This document shows positions 17,317 to 25,252 of a stretch of 49,047 bases of DNA, piece by piece. This DNA is from an uncultured Prevotellaceae bacterium (GTDB lineage: Bacteria > Bacteroidota > Bacteroidia > Bacteroidales > Bacteroidaceae): positions 1 to 49,047 of the forward strand of contig CADCCB010000019.1 of the NCBI GenBank assembly GCA_902799905.1, written 5' to 3'. Below the pieces are notes generated by a model that made no database searches, had not been told where the DNA came from, and saw only the letters and a program-made list of their open reading frames with translations. The position numbers were made by a program, and so were the translations under genes. How positions within the stretch are numbered: position 1 is the first letter of the stretch; each line of letters starts with the position of its first letter.

Positions 17317-17703
17317 ATGGCAGAAAAAACACGCTATTCTGATGAGGAACTTGAAGAGTTCCGTCAGATTATCAATGAGAAACTGGCATTAGCCAAACGT
17401 GACTACGACCTAATGATGGCATCGCTGACCAATCAGGACTCCAACGATGTTGACGATACTTCTCCAACCTATAAGGCATTGGAAGAGGGTAGTGCAACAC
17501 AGTCAAAGGAAGACTTGATCCAGTTTGCAGCACGTCAACAGAAGTTCATCCAGGGACTGAAGGCTGCTTTGGTGCGCATCGAGAATAAAACTTACGGCAT
17601 CGACCGCATCACAGGCAAACTGATTCCAGCAGAGCGTCTTCGTGCTGTGCCTCATGCCACGTTGAGTGTCGAGTCGAAGAAACTGGAAAAGAGCAAGAAG
17701 TGA
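17317..17703 (+). CDS. DksA/TraR-family protein without zinc cysteines
   Basis: 128 residues. It has an N-terminal helical hairpin (YSDEELEEFRQIINEKLA), an acidic turn (NDVDDTSPT), and a C-terminal segment TYGIDRITGKLIPAERLRAVPHATL matching the DksA zinc-finger region. There is no cysteine in the whole protein, so the finger cannot bind zinc in the classical way; the first Cys position reads Asp (YGID). DksA proteins bind the RNA polymerase secondary channel with ppGpp. Whether this one does is inference. The ileS - dksA-like - lspA order is tightly packed: its TGA overlaps the lspA GTG. Confidence 0.82.
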   Translation: MAEKTRYSDEELEEFRQIINEKLALAKRDYDLMMASLTNQDSNDVDDTSPTYKALEEGSATQSKEDLIQFAARQQKFIQGLKAALVRIENKTYGIDRITGKLIPAERLRAVPHATLSVESKKLEKSKK

Positions 17704-18302
17704 ATCAAGGAACACCTATTGTTACGAAAGGGCGAATGGCTGTGCTACTTATCATTGCCATTCTGCTCATTGACCAGGTTGTGAAAATCTGGGTCAAGAC
17801 CCATATGGCACCTGGTGACATAGAATTTCAGGTGAATGCCTTTGATGTCAACTGGCTGACGATGACGTTCCTTGAGAATAATGGTGCAGCAGGCGGGATT
17901 CAGATTTTTGGGAGCAAGATATTCCTGTCGTTGTTCCGACTGTTGGCTATCATTTTCGTAGGCTATTATATTTGGTTGCTGACGACTAAAAAGGAGTCTG
18001 TTCGATGGGGGTACTTCATCTGTATGGCCTTGATTTTTGCTGGTGCTGCAGGTAATTTGATAGACTGTATGTTCTATGGCCTTTGCTTTAGTGCTTCCAC
18101 AGGTGATACTATTGCCAACTACGTTGGTTTCGCTGGTGAAGGCCATTATGCCGGATTTCTGGAGGGAAAGGTGGTCGACATGTTCGAGATGCCTTTTACT
18201 TTTGTCTGGAACATAGCAGATGCTGCCATAACGATAGGTGTCATCCTTCTTCTGCTGTTCTACCGAAAAGAGATGAGTCAAATCTCTTTGAAACGTGAGT
18301 AG
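17700..18302 (+). CDS. lspA: Lipoprotein signal peptidase
   Basis: 200 residues with four membrane helices. It cleaves prolipoproteins after lipid attachment, and this window encodes several likely substrates. The catalytic aspartates are Asp122 in GNLIDCMFYG and Asp174 in WNIADAAI. The ~25-residue segment between them (SASTGDTIANYVGF) is longer than in E. coli, which I recall as typical of Bacteroidota. The start is GTG at 17700, overlapping the previous stop as GTGA; the next ATG (17736) would remove residues before helix 1. Confidence 0.95.
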   Translation: MNQGTPIVTKGRMAVLLIIAILLIDQVVKIWVKTHMAPGDIEFQVNAFDVNWLTMTFLENNGAAGGIQIFGSKIFLSLFRLLAIIFVGYYIWLLTTKKESVRWGYFICMALIFAGAAGNLIDCMFYGLCFSASTGDTIANYVGFAGEGHYAGFLEGKVVDMFEMPFTFVWNIADAAITIGVILLLLFYRKEMSQISLKRE

Positions 18303-19224
18303 GTGTTGGACGATAGTAGGTCTGTTGCTGCTTGTGATGGTTTCGTGCAAGCCAGGCACGCCCAGCCAGTATATTCAACCAGACGAGATGGAAGACATTC
18401 TCGTCGACTATCATGTGGCCAGGGCCATGAGTGATATCGCCATTAACCGCAATGAGGAAGACAACTACATCTATGAAGTCTATTTGGAGTCTGTACTTCA
18501 GAAGCATGGGGTCACAAAGGCAGAATTCGATTCATCGTTTGTCTACTATTATATACGTGCCGACAGATTCGCAGACATCACCAAACGTGTAGCAAACAGA
18601 CTGGAGGACAGAGCACTTGTGATGGGTGCTTCTGAGAGTGAGATCGGAAAATACGCATCCTTGGATGCAACAGGCGATACGGCAAACATTTGGACTGACA
18701 GACCGCAGTTAATGCTGTTGACAGCACCACCGTATAATCGCAGGTACATAGAGGTGGCGGTTGATTCTACATTTAAGAAAGGCGACAGTTTCCTCTTTCA
18801 GTTCATGAGTGAGTTTATGTATCAGGATGGCATGAGGTCTGGAATAGGCTATCTGGCCTTCCAGTATACAGATACCCTGATGACCCAGGTCGTTCGCGTA
18901 TCGACATCTGGATTGAACCAACTGCGTTTTCAAGGACATGACTCCGATCTTATAAGCATCAAGGGCTATTTCTTCTTAGGAGAGGGAGCCGAACGAACAA
19001 CAACGACAAGAATTCTCTTCTTAAGAAATATTCAGTTTATCCGTTTCCATCAAGTAAAAGTAAACAATGAAAACGAAGACGACAAGAAAGATAGCCACCC
19101 ATCAGATTCTATTGCCAGACGGCTCGTGCCAGACTCTATCAGTCCTCGAGATACAGTCTTCGGAAGTCGTGCGTTGGTACCCGTTAACACAGGAATTTCC
19201 CAACACCGAATGGTTGTCCGGTGA
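18295..19224 (+). CDS. DUF4296 lipoprotein with C-terminal extension
   Basis: 309 residues from a GTG start that overlaps lspA by 8 nt. The lipoprotein signal is MSRCWTIVGLLLLVMVSC with Cys18. DUF4296 covers about residues 27-110 (DEMEDILVDYHVARAM, HGVTKAEFDSSFVYYY), a family found in Bacteroidota with no known function. The middle (VDSTFKKGDSFLFQF ... GYFFLGEG) looks like a beta-rich domain. The last ~50 residues (from NNENEDDKKD) are low-complexity and overlap the next gene out of frame for 158 nt, so they may be read-through past a lost stop. The substrate or partner is unknown. Confidence 0.75.
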   Translation: MSRCWTIVGLLLLVMVSCKPGTPSQYIQPDEMEDILVDYHVARAMSDIAINRNEEDNYIYEVYLESVLQKHGVTKAEFDSSFVYYYIRADRFADITKRVANRLEDRALVMGASESEIGKYASLDATGDTANIWTDRPQLMLLTAPPYNRRYIEVAVDSTFKKGDSFLFQFMSEFMYQDGMRSGIGYLAFQYTDTLMTQVVRVSTSGLNQLRFQGHDSDLISIKGYFFLGEGAERTTTTRILFLRNIQFIRFHQVKVNNENEDDKKDSHPSDSIARRLVPDSISPRDTVFGSRALVPVNTGISQHRMVVR

Positions 19225-19291
19225 CGTGCAGTTAGTCATAGATGATGAGGGCGTGATGAGGGCATATTACCAAGGAAAGATATTGGAATAA
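19067..19291 (+). CDS. Small conserved-looking protein
   Basis: 74 residues, beginning MKTKTTRKIATHQILLPDG and containing WYPLTQEFPNTEWLSGD. I recall similar small proteins next to DUF4296 genes in Bacteroidales, but no function. Two short beta-like halves are visible, with no signal peptide or membrane segment. It overlaps the DUF4296 gene in another frame, and its amino-acid pattern looks more natural than the overlapped tail. The nucleoside transporter gene follows after 22 nt. Confidence 0.6.
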   Translation: MKTKTTRKIATHQILLPDGSCQTLSVLEIQSSEVVRWYPLTQEFPNTEWLSGDVQLVIDDEGVMRAYYQGKILE

Positions 19292-19313
19292 TAAACTAAA
19301 AATCTATAGTATT

Positions 19314-20663
19314 ATGAATACAAAAATACGTTTAGCGGTCATGAACTTTTTGGAGTTCGCCGTATGGGGAGCCTACTTGACATGCATGGGAAACTATCTG
19401 GGAAAAGAGTCAGTTGGCATGGGTGACATCGTTAAGTGGTTCTATATTATACAGGGAATAGTGTCGATTTTTATGCCTACAATTATGGGCATTGTAGCCG
19501 ATAAATTTATTCAGCCACAACGGCTTTTGGGACTGTGTCATCTGTTCGCAGGCATATTCATGATTGCCTGCTGCTACATGGGCTATCATGCTGAAATGCT
19601 GTCTACGCCGGAGAATCCTCTTATTCCTCATCGTGCTGGTTTTGTTACACTCTATACGCTTAGCGTCGCATTTTTCATGCCCACTATAGCACTGGCTAAT
19701 ACGACGGCATTCACCATCCTGAAAGATAGAGGTATGGATACCGTCAAGGATTTTCCGCCTATTCGAGTATTGGGTACAGTAGGTTTCATTGCCACTATGT
19801 GGTTTGTCAATTGTGCAGTATGGAAGGATGGCAGTTTCTTCTTCACCCTTGACAAAGAACCTATGAAGTTCCAGTACACTTATATGCAGTTCTTCGTATC
19901 TGGATTCCTGAGCATCTTGCTTTTCCTTTATACGTTTACGCTGCCTCATTGCAAATTGCAGAAGAAACAAAGCACTTCTCTTGTAGAGACATTAGGTCTG
20001 GACGCATTCGTCCTGTTCAAGAAGAAAAAGATGGCTTTGTTCTTCATCTTTTCTGCTATGTTGGGCATGTGTCTCCAAGTGACAAACAGTTATGCGGGCC
20101 CCTTTATCACCAGTTTTTCTGCCAGCAATATTGAGGCTATCCGCGAATCGTTTGCAGCCAATAATGCAACTCTTCTCTCTTCTATTTCTCAGATTAGTGA
20201 GGCTCTCTGCATATTAATGATTCCGTTTTGTCTCCGTAAGTTCGGTATCAAAGGTGTCATGCTGATGTCGCTCTTTGCCTGGGTGTTCCGCTTCGGATTC
20301 TTTGGCTTGGGAAGCCCGGCAATGCCTGGCGTACTTCTTTTCGTCCTGTCATGCATAGTCTATGGCGTGGCTTTCGACTTCTTCAATGTGTCTGGCGGTA
20401 TCTTTGTTGACAAGGAATGCGAACCCTCGATGAAAGCATCTGCTCAAGGTGTTTTCATGCTAATGACAAATGGTATCGGAGCGTCAATAGGTGTTTGGTT
20501 GGCAGGCTCTGTGATTGAAAACTATTGCTCATGGCAAGGCAACTATCTTGTAGAGAATGCCGATGGTGGCTGGCAGACCTGCTGGTTCATCTTTGCTGGC
20601 TTTGCACTCGTGGTTGGCATCGCCTTTGCTTTGGTATTCAATCCAGAAAAGGGTAAGAAGTAG
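19314..20663 (+). CDS. Nucleoside:H+ symporter, NupG-type MFS transporter
   Basis: 449 residues with about 12 membrane helices. The N-terminus MNFLEFAVWGAYLTCMGNYL and IRVLGTVGFIATMWFVN are typical of the nucleoside:H+ symporter branch of the major facilitator superfamily (NupG/XapB/YegT). It would import nucleosides across the inner membrane. The specific nucleoside cannot be read from the sequence. It is followed 8 nt later by rsmE. Confidence 0.85.
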   Translation: MNTKIRLAVMNFLEFAVWGAYLTCMGNYLGKESVGMGDIVKWFYIIQGIVSIFMPTIMGIVADKFIQPQRLLGLCHLFAGIFMIACCYMGYHAEMLSTPENPLIPHRAGFVTLYTLSVAFFMPTIALANTTAFTILKDRGMDTVKDFPPIRVLGTVGFIATMWFVNCAVWKDGSFFFTLDKEPMKFQYTYMQFFVSGFLSILLFLYTFTLPHCKLQKKQSTSLVETLGLDAFVLFKKKKMALFFIFSAMLGMCLQVTNSYAGPFITSFSASNIEAIRESFAANNATLLSSISQISEALCILMIPFCLRKFGIKGVMLMSLFAWVFRFGFFGLGSPAMPGVLLFVLSCIVYGVAFDFFNVSGGIFVDKECEPSMKASAQGVFMLMTNGIGASIGVWLAGSVIENYCSWQGNYLVENADGGWQTCWFIFAGFALVVGIAFALVFNPEKGKK

Positions 20664-20671
20664 TAAATAGC

Positions 20672-21391
20672 ATGAAAGAAACGAGATTCTTCTACGTACC
20701 ATCTGCTTCCGAAAGAAATGAACTTCCAGAGGAAGAGGCATCACATGCTGTCCGTGTGCTCCGTATGAAAGAGGGCGACGAGATGATGCTGATGGACGGG
20801 AAAGGTACGTTCTACCAAGCAGTGGTGACGATGACGAGTGGAAAGCATTGCTTCTATGCCATCCATGATACTCTGCCACAAGAACGCACCTGGAAGGGAC
20901 ATCTCCACCTTGCTATTGCTCCCACGAAGATGATGGAGCGCATGGAATGGCTGGTGGAGAAGGCGACGGAAGTGGGGATTGATGAATTCTCGTTTCTTGA
21001 CTGCCGTTTCTCCGAACGCCGTAACATCAAATTGTTGCGTATAGAGAAAATCATTGTATCGGCCGTCAAGCAAAGCCGTAAGGCATGGATTCCTTTCTTG
21101 AATGAAATGGACGGCTTCAAGTCTTTCATAGATCGCCATCAAACGGGACGTCGTTATATAGCCCATTGCTATGATGAGGTGCCTCGTGTCAACCTTTTCG
21201 ATGAATTGCGCAAAGGGGATGAAGAAGATGCATTGGTGCTTGTTGGGCCTGAAGGCGATTTCTCGATAGATGAGTTAGAATATGCTGTTGAGCGAGGCTA
21301 TGTCTCTGTTGACCTAGGTAAGAGCCGTCTGCGCACAGAGACTGCTGGTTTGGCGGCAGTTATGATGATGCAACTGGCGAAACAAAAATAA
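20672..21391 (+). CDS. rsmE: 16S rRNA m3U1498 methyltransferase
   Basis: 239 residues. An N-terminal PUA-like domain (HAVRVLRMKEGDEMMLMDGKG) precedes a SPOUT methyltransferase domain with the knot motifs LVGPEGDFSIDEL and LGKSRLRTETAG. It methylates N3 of U1498 in 16S rRNA. The start is ATG 20672 (MKETRFFYVP). It lies in the ileS-led run and is followed by the DUF3256 gene. Confidence 0.95.
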   Translation: MKETRFFYVPSASERNELPEEEASHAVRVLRMKEGDEMMLMDGKGTFYQAVVTMTSGKHCFYAIHDTLPQERTWKGHLHLAIAPTKMMERMEWLVEKATEVGIDEFSFLDCRFSERRNIKLLRIEKIIVSAVKQSRKAWIPFLNEMDGFKSFIDRHQTGRRYIAHCYDEVPRVNLFDELRKGDEEDALVLVGPEGDFSIDELEYAVERGYVSVDLGKSRLRTETAGLAAVMMMQLAKQK

Positions 21392-21425
21392 AATGGTGAA
21401 AAAATAAAATAGTAAAAGAGTAAAA

Positions 21426-21872
21426 ATGAAGAGAAGTCTTATCATATTTCTCATTTCGCAGTTCTCGTTCCTCATTTCTCCAGCCCAGAACGTGCGAGAG
21501 GTGTTTAAGTCAATGCCTGATTCGCTCGCGCCATATCTGACAACAAACAATAGGCTCGACATGATCGATTTCATGGATGCTAAAATGAAGTCTGTAGTCA
21601 CCAATTTGCTGGAAGGTGAGACAGAGATGCTGGCTTTGACGGATGACAGCCTGTCTGTCCAGTTGAATAAGAGTGTGCTGATGGATTTATGGCTAGAGCC
21701 TGTCGATACTGGCAGGGTAGTGTGTATGCGAAAAACCTATCAGGTAGCGGATCGCCTGCAACAAGTCGTCGATGAACGCTTCTCGCTCCAATGGCAGCCT
21801 ATATCAAAAAAGACGACAGTATCTACACTGCTTCGTCGTGACGAAGAGATAAAGAAAAAGCCTCATTTCTGA
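21426..21872 (+). CDS. DUF3256 secreted protein
   Basis: 148 residues with a signal peptide (MKRSLIIFLISQFSFLISPAQ). The mature part (VREVFKSMPDSLAPYLT, NRLDMIDFMDAKMKS) matches DUF3256, a Bacteroidales family of unknown function that I recall next to rsmE. The signal-peptide region contains CTCATTTC twice (21450, 21471), the reverse complement of a word repeated in the ABC-F insertion. The last codons and stop lie inside a hairpin shared with the convergent gene. Confidence 0.75.
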   Translation: MKRSLIIFLISQFSFLISPAQNVREVFKSMPDSLAPYLTTNNRLDMIDFMDAKMKSVVTNLLEGETEMLALTDDSLSVQLNKSVLMDLWLEPVDTGRVVCMRKTYQVADRLQQVVDERFSLQWQPISKKTTVSTLLRRDEEIKKKPHF

Positions 21873-21879
21873 GGCTTTT
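21856..21879. terminator. Bidirectional terminator containing both stop codons
   Basis: A 10-bp stem, AAAAGCCTCA (21856-21865) and TGAGGCTTTT (21870-21879), with loop TTTC. Each strand ends in a T-run. The TGA of the DUF3256 gene is 21870-21872, and that of the convergent gene is 21865-21863 on the minus strand, so both stops are part of the stem. Confidence 0.85.
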
Positions 21880-22348
21880 CTCTTTGATCCATAGGGTTAT
21901 TTCTGTGTCCTGGTCCCATATTACGCCATCCTCTAAGCATCCTGCGATGGAATCTGTCTTCTGCATTGATGATGTCGTAGACTTTTGTTGCTGGCAGAAT
22001 CTCCAGGAATTTACTATGGTACGTCTGTTGGATACGTTTCATTTCCAGTTCAAGTTCGTCTCTCATTTGAATGGCCTTCTTGCATCCCTGCTCATCTTGC
22101 GGCTTCTGTAGTCCCATGTTCCGTTGTCTGCCATAGGCACTTCTTTGTTTCTGCAGCATCTCCTTATAGATAGGAAAGAATGCATCTGCTTCCGCATCAG
22201 TGAGGCATGCCTCTTTCTTGATGAATTCCTTCAGGTCAGCATCGAACTTCTCCGGTGAGAATTTCTGAGGTGGTTGGTTGCCTTGTGCATTGACGATAAG
22301 TACAATGCCTATAGTAACGAAAAGTGTCAGGATAATCTTCTTCATCAT
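21863..22348 (-). CDS. Spy/CpxP-like periplasmic protein
   Basis: 161 residues. A signal peptide (MMKKIILTLFVTIGIVLIVNA) is followed by an all-helical, charged protein. ACLTDAEADAFFPIYKEM resembles the LTxxQ-type repeats of Spy/CpxP/ZraP chaperones, and the C-terminus is rich in Arg, His and Met (FHRRMLRGWRNMGPGH), which might bind metal. It is the last gene of the sigma-factor operon, starting 13 nt after the anti-sigma-like gene. ATG at 22345 is an alternative start. The role as an envelope-stress chaperone or metal sensor is inference. Confidence 0.65.
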   Translation of the reverse strand: MMKKIILTLFVTIGIVLIVNAQGNQPPQKFSPEKFDADLKEFIKKEACLTDAEADAFFPIYKEMLQKQRSAYGRQRNMGLQKPQDEQGCKKAIQMRDELELEMKRIQQTYHSKFLEILPATKVYDIINAEDRFHRRMLRGWRNMGPGHRNNPMDQREKPQK

Positions 22349-22361
22349 CTCTTGTCATTCA

Positions 22362-22718
22362 TTAAATGTCAGCCAATAAACTATAGTATATTTCCTCATT
22401 GTCAAGCATTGCATAGTCTGCAACTTCGTCAATATAGGTGTCGTTATAGTAGGTGTCCTGCTGCTGAAGTGTAGACGCTAAAGACTTGTCGGAATCTTTA
22501 TGGTTGAAATACATGGTAACACTGAATACAGCGACACAAATGCATGCGGCAGCATAGAGCAATGGCCGTAGGTGTTTAATCAGAGCCGGCTTCTGCTGGA
22601 CAGGATTCTCTGGCAGTTGGCTCATTATCCTTGGGGTCAGATGCTCGAAGTATCCCTCAGGTACCCAGAAAGGATTATTGCCCATTTTGTTTCTGATATA
22701 ATCTTCTTCGTTCATCAT
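22362..22718 (-). CDS. Probable anti-sigma factor, single membrane helix
   Basis: 118 residues (or 117 from the next ATG). A short cytosolic N-terminus (NEEDYIRNKMGNNPFWVPEGYF) precedes one membrane helix (LLYAAACICVAVFSVTMYF) and an acidic exported tail (DEVADYAMLDNEEIYYSLLADI). An upstream in-frame ATG would add 29 unlikely residues overlapping the sigma gene. Position directly after an ECF sigma gene and topology suggest an anti-sigma factor. The canonical zinc anti-sigma HxxxCxxC motif is absent. Confidence 0.6.
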   Translation of the reverse strand: MMNEEDYIRNKMGNNPFWVPEGYFEHLTPRIMSQLPENPVQQKPALIKHLRPLLYAAACICVAVFSVTMYFNHKDSDKSLASTLQQQDTYYNDTYIDEVADYAMLDNEEIYYSLLADI

Positions 22719-22761
22719 AATAGTTGCTTTATTGTAATAGACGTAATATGATATGATTCGT

Positions 22762-23322
22762 TTAATCGTGTCGCTTAAAAAATTCTGTAATTTTCTTAAC
22801 GGCAATATGATAGGAGGCTTTCAACCCGCCTTCTGAAGTGCCCATTATTTTACTGATGTCGCTGTACTTCATTTCTTCATAGTAACGTAAGGTGAAGACG
22901 GTTTTCTGTACTTCCGGCAGTTGGGCAATTGCTTCCTGTAACTGGGCTTCTGTCTCATCACCGTCGAAATAGTCATCTGCCATCAGGCGGTTGGCAATGC
23001 CAATCTCGTCATCCGTGCTTATAGTCTGTTTGTTCTTCTGTTTCCGTAAGAAGTCGAGAGCCTCGTTGATGGCAATGCGTGACAACCACGTATAAATCTT
23101 TGAATCGCCGTGAAAGGTTTTCAACGAACTCCATGCTTTGAGAAAAGTATTCTGAAGGACATCGTCGGCATCCTCATGAATAAGCACCATACGACGTATC
23201 TGCCAATACAGTTTCTCACTATATTGGTTGACCATCGCCTCGAATCCCTTTTGGGTGGTTTTTGGGTTTCTGATGAGGGTGATGATTTGATTGTCGTCCA
23301 TTGGAGCCATCATTATTTCCAT
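22762..23322 (-). CDS. ECF-type RNA polymerase sigma factor
   Basis: About 186 residues. Region 2 (FEAMVNQYSEKLYWQIRRMVLIHEDADDVLQNTFLKAW) and region 4 (LPEVQKTVFTLRYYEEMKYSDISKIMGTSEGGLKASYHIAVKK) are complete, with no region 1 or 3, as in group 4 sigma factors. Internal ATGs (residues 4, 5 and 8) are alternative starts. It begins 7 nt after the L,D-transpeptidase gene. Autoregulation of the operon is likely from family precedent but no target promoter was recognised. Confidence 0.92.
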   Translation of the reverse strand: MEIMMAPMDDNQIITLIRNPKTTQKGFEAMVNQYSEKLYWQIRRMVLIHEDADDVLQNTFLKAWSSLKTFHGDSKIYTWLSRIAINEALDFLRKQKNKQTISTDDEIGIANRLMADDYFDGDETEAQLQEAIAQLPEVQKTVFTLRYYEEMKYSDISKIMGTSEGGLKASYHIAVKKITEFFKRHD

Positions 23323-23329
23323 TGACGTG

Positions 23330-24910
23330 TCATGGAAGGAAAGGTTTAATAGTCTTTGCTATTTGAATGTCATATTCATAGCGGTCTCGCCAAACCTCCA
23401 GTTCATCGTTCTCGGGATTGGGGTAGAGTGTATAGTAGTCGATGAACAGAGGGACGTTGGGTGACACACCCGTAGAGTTCATCTTGATGCCTGCAATTGG
23501 ATTCTCGTCTTCGGCGTGTTCCTTCTTATATTTCTTGCCTTTGTCACTTTCCGGCTGCATATCGATGTTCATCCTGATTTTGTCCAATAACCACTCGTCG
23601 GCCTGAGGCAGCAGGAACATAGCCAGGTCAAACGGACGTTGAACACGCACACATCCATGTGAAACAGTCCGCCTCTCGTTATTGAAAGTACTCTTGTTGT
23701 TTGTGTCGTGCAAATACACATCAAACTGATTGTTGAACCTGAATATCAGTCTGCCCAAAGAGTTTCGTGGCCCACTATGTTGTGCCACTCGATATCCTCC
23801 GCTCCTCAGTTGAGATGCTGTGACATTCTTTGCCGAAACTGTGTCGCCAGTACTCCGTTGTATGATGAAATAGTGGTTCCTGGCGAAATAGGCTGAGTCG
23901 CCGGCATGTGGACTTACCTCATCACGCAGGATGCTTCCAGGAATGTTCCACTCGGGGTTTAGTTGAATCAGACGTATCTGACTGGACAGTAGGGGTGTTT
24001 TCGTCTTCCAGGCACCACAGCAAATGCGCATGGAGAAGACACTATCTGGAGAAATAGCCCAAAGTTGCTGTGACGGAATGTTGACAAAGATATATCTTTC
24101 ATCGGAATTTGGTGTCCTGACATGTCGCCAGCGAAGCCGCTCCATGTTACAAATAATGCGAAGTCGTCCTTCCTCCGTAGAGTCCGTTGACAGTTTATCC
24201 ATCAGACGGTGATAGAGCGGATGGCGTGTCTCGCAACTCTCGAGGAATGTCGTCGGATCTTCTTCTGCAGCATGTGCAAGTACCTCCTGCTCATAGTGGT
24301 CTACTGGCTGTTCCAAGTCTATGTCATAGACAATACGGTAGCCACCTCCCTTTCGCTCGTCTAGAAAGTTAAGCACCTTATGCGGATTCATGAACCCATA
24401 GCGCTGCCCTACGGCATAGCGAAGGTAGGCCTTAGTGACAGTCAGTTCCAGGCTCGCCATTGTCTGACTGACGCTGACACCTGTTGAATCGAAATCCAGA
24501 TCCTGGAAGTGAGACAGCATGTTCTGGATACTGTCTGCGAAAAAAGCATCAGGAGAGAACCCCATTTCTTTCGCTTTTCTCCTGAGATAATTGGCCAGCG
24601 AGTCGGCAGAAACCATCCTTGTCGTGTCTTGTGCCGTCATCCAGAGCCATTCTCCCTCATTCTGGTAGTATCGTCTGGCCATTCTGTCGGCCAGAATCGT
24701 GTCACCACTAATAGAAAGATAGTGCTCAAGACACGTTTGGGCTTCTTGAGCACTATCTTCTAGCAGATGTAGTCTTTGCTGAGACGCTACTTCTGCTTGG
24801 GTGGCGTTATTCTGGCAGGACGCAGCAAGGTATAGGCATGCTGCGAAAAATATTGCCGTTAATTGATAGTAACCTTTCTGACGGTTTTTCCTACTTTCAG
24901 AATATAACAT
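23330..24910 (-). CDS. L,D-transpeptidase lipoprotein (YkuD domain)
   Basis: 526 residues. The N-terminus has a lipoprotein-like signal (FFAACLYLAASC, Cys32). A long helical scaffold region precedes a YkuD domain from about residue 265 (RYIFVNIPSQQLWAI). The catalytic box is HDTN...SHGCVR with Cys420. Such enzymes form 3-3 cross-links in peptidoglycan or attach proteins to it; the long form recalls LdtD/YcbB. The ATG at 24910 overlaps the upstream gene by 52 nt; there is no later ATG before the signal sequence. The tail of ~100 residues after the Cys is longer than usual. Confidence 0.9.
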   Translation of the reverse strand: MLYSESRKNRQKGYYQLTAIFFAACLYLAASCQNNATQAEVASQQRLHLLEDSAQEAQTCLEHYLSISGDTILADRMARRYYQNEGEWLWMTAQDTTRMVSADSLANYLRRKAKEMGFSPDAFFADSIQNMLSHFQDLDFDSTGVSVSQTMASLELTVTKAYLRYAVGQRYGFMNPHKVLNFLDERKGGGYRIVYDIDLEQPVDHYEQEVLAHAAEEDPTTFLESCETRHPLYHRLMDKLSTDSTEEGRLRIICNMERLRWRHVRTPNSDERYIFVNIPSQQLWAISPDSVFSMRICCGAWKTKTPLLSSQIRLIQLNPEWNIPGSILRDEVSPHAGDSAYFARNHYFIIQRSTGDTVSAKNVTASQLRSGGYRVAQHSGPRNSLGRLIFRFNNQFDVYLHDTNNKSTFNNERRTVSHGCVRVQRPFDLAMFLLPQADEWLLDKIRMNIDMQPESDKGKKYKKEHAEDENPIAGIKMNSTGVSPNVPLFIDYYTLYPNPENDELEVWRDRYEYDIQIAKTIKPFLP

Positions 24911-25173
24911 CCTTTGGGCAGGTTTAGTTCGAAACGCTGTGACTGATATTCTATTTTGTATGATGCAATGGCCTTACCAGTTAGCGAGACAATCTCCAGA
25001 TATTGTCCATTGCCTCCAGTCACACTTACAACATTACCCTGAACGGTAATGGTGGGTGCTGCATCATCTATCTGCTCAGCCACGCCCATCTCACTGACCA
25101 TATTCATTGCCATTGACGGAACAGATGACGTCAGCATGCCAGCCACAAAAAATAGAAGTATTCTTTTCTGCAT
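24859..25173 (-). CDS. Small secreted protein made of a type IX sorting-tail-like domain
   Basis: 104 residues. A signal peptide (MQKRILLFFVAGMLTSSVPSMA) is followed by ~25 linker residues and a domain (VVSVTGGNGQYLEIVSLTG, FELNLPKGCYILKVGKTVRKV) that matches the C-terminal sorting domains of type IX cargo. No cargo domain precedes it. It could be an orphan tail, a decoy, or a regulator of secretion. It has its own promoter and its end overlaps the L,D-transpeptidase gene by 52 nt, so the whole minus-strand set down to the Spy-like gene may be one transcript. Confidence 0.7.
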   Translation of the reverse strand: MQKRILLFFVAGMLTSSVPSMAMNMVSEMGVAEQIDDAAPTITVQGNVVSVTGGNGQYLEIVSLTGKAIASYKIEYQSQRFELNLPKGCYILKVGKTVRKVTIN

Positions 25174-25198
25174 ATGCGTATAGGTCTATAATCTGTTG

Positions 25199-25206
25199 CA
25201 AAGATA
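25199..25206 (-). promoter_or_regulatory. Promoter of tail protein / L,D-transpeptidase / sigma operon
   Basis: TATCTTTG on the minus strand followed by CAAC, 25 nt before the ATG at 25173. It matches TAnnTTTG and is the only such box seen before the five-gene set. Confidence 0.65.
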
Positions 25207-25252
25207 GGTAAAAGTTCCGAAACTTCCAAATAAATTGCCCCAAAAATGAATT

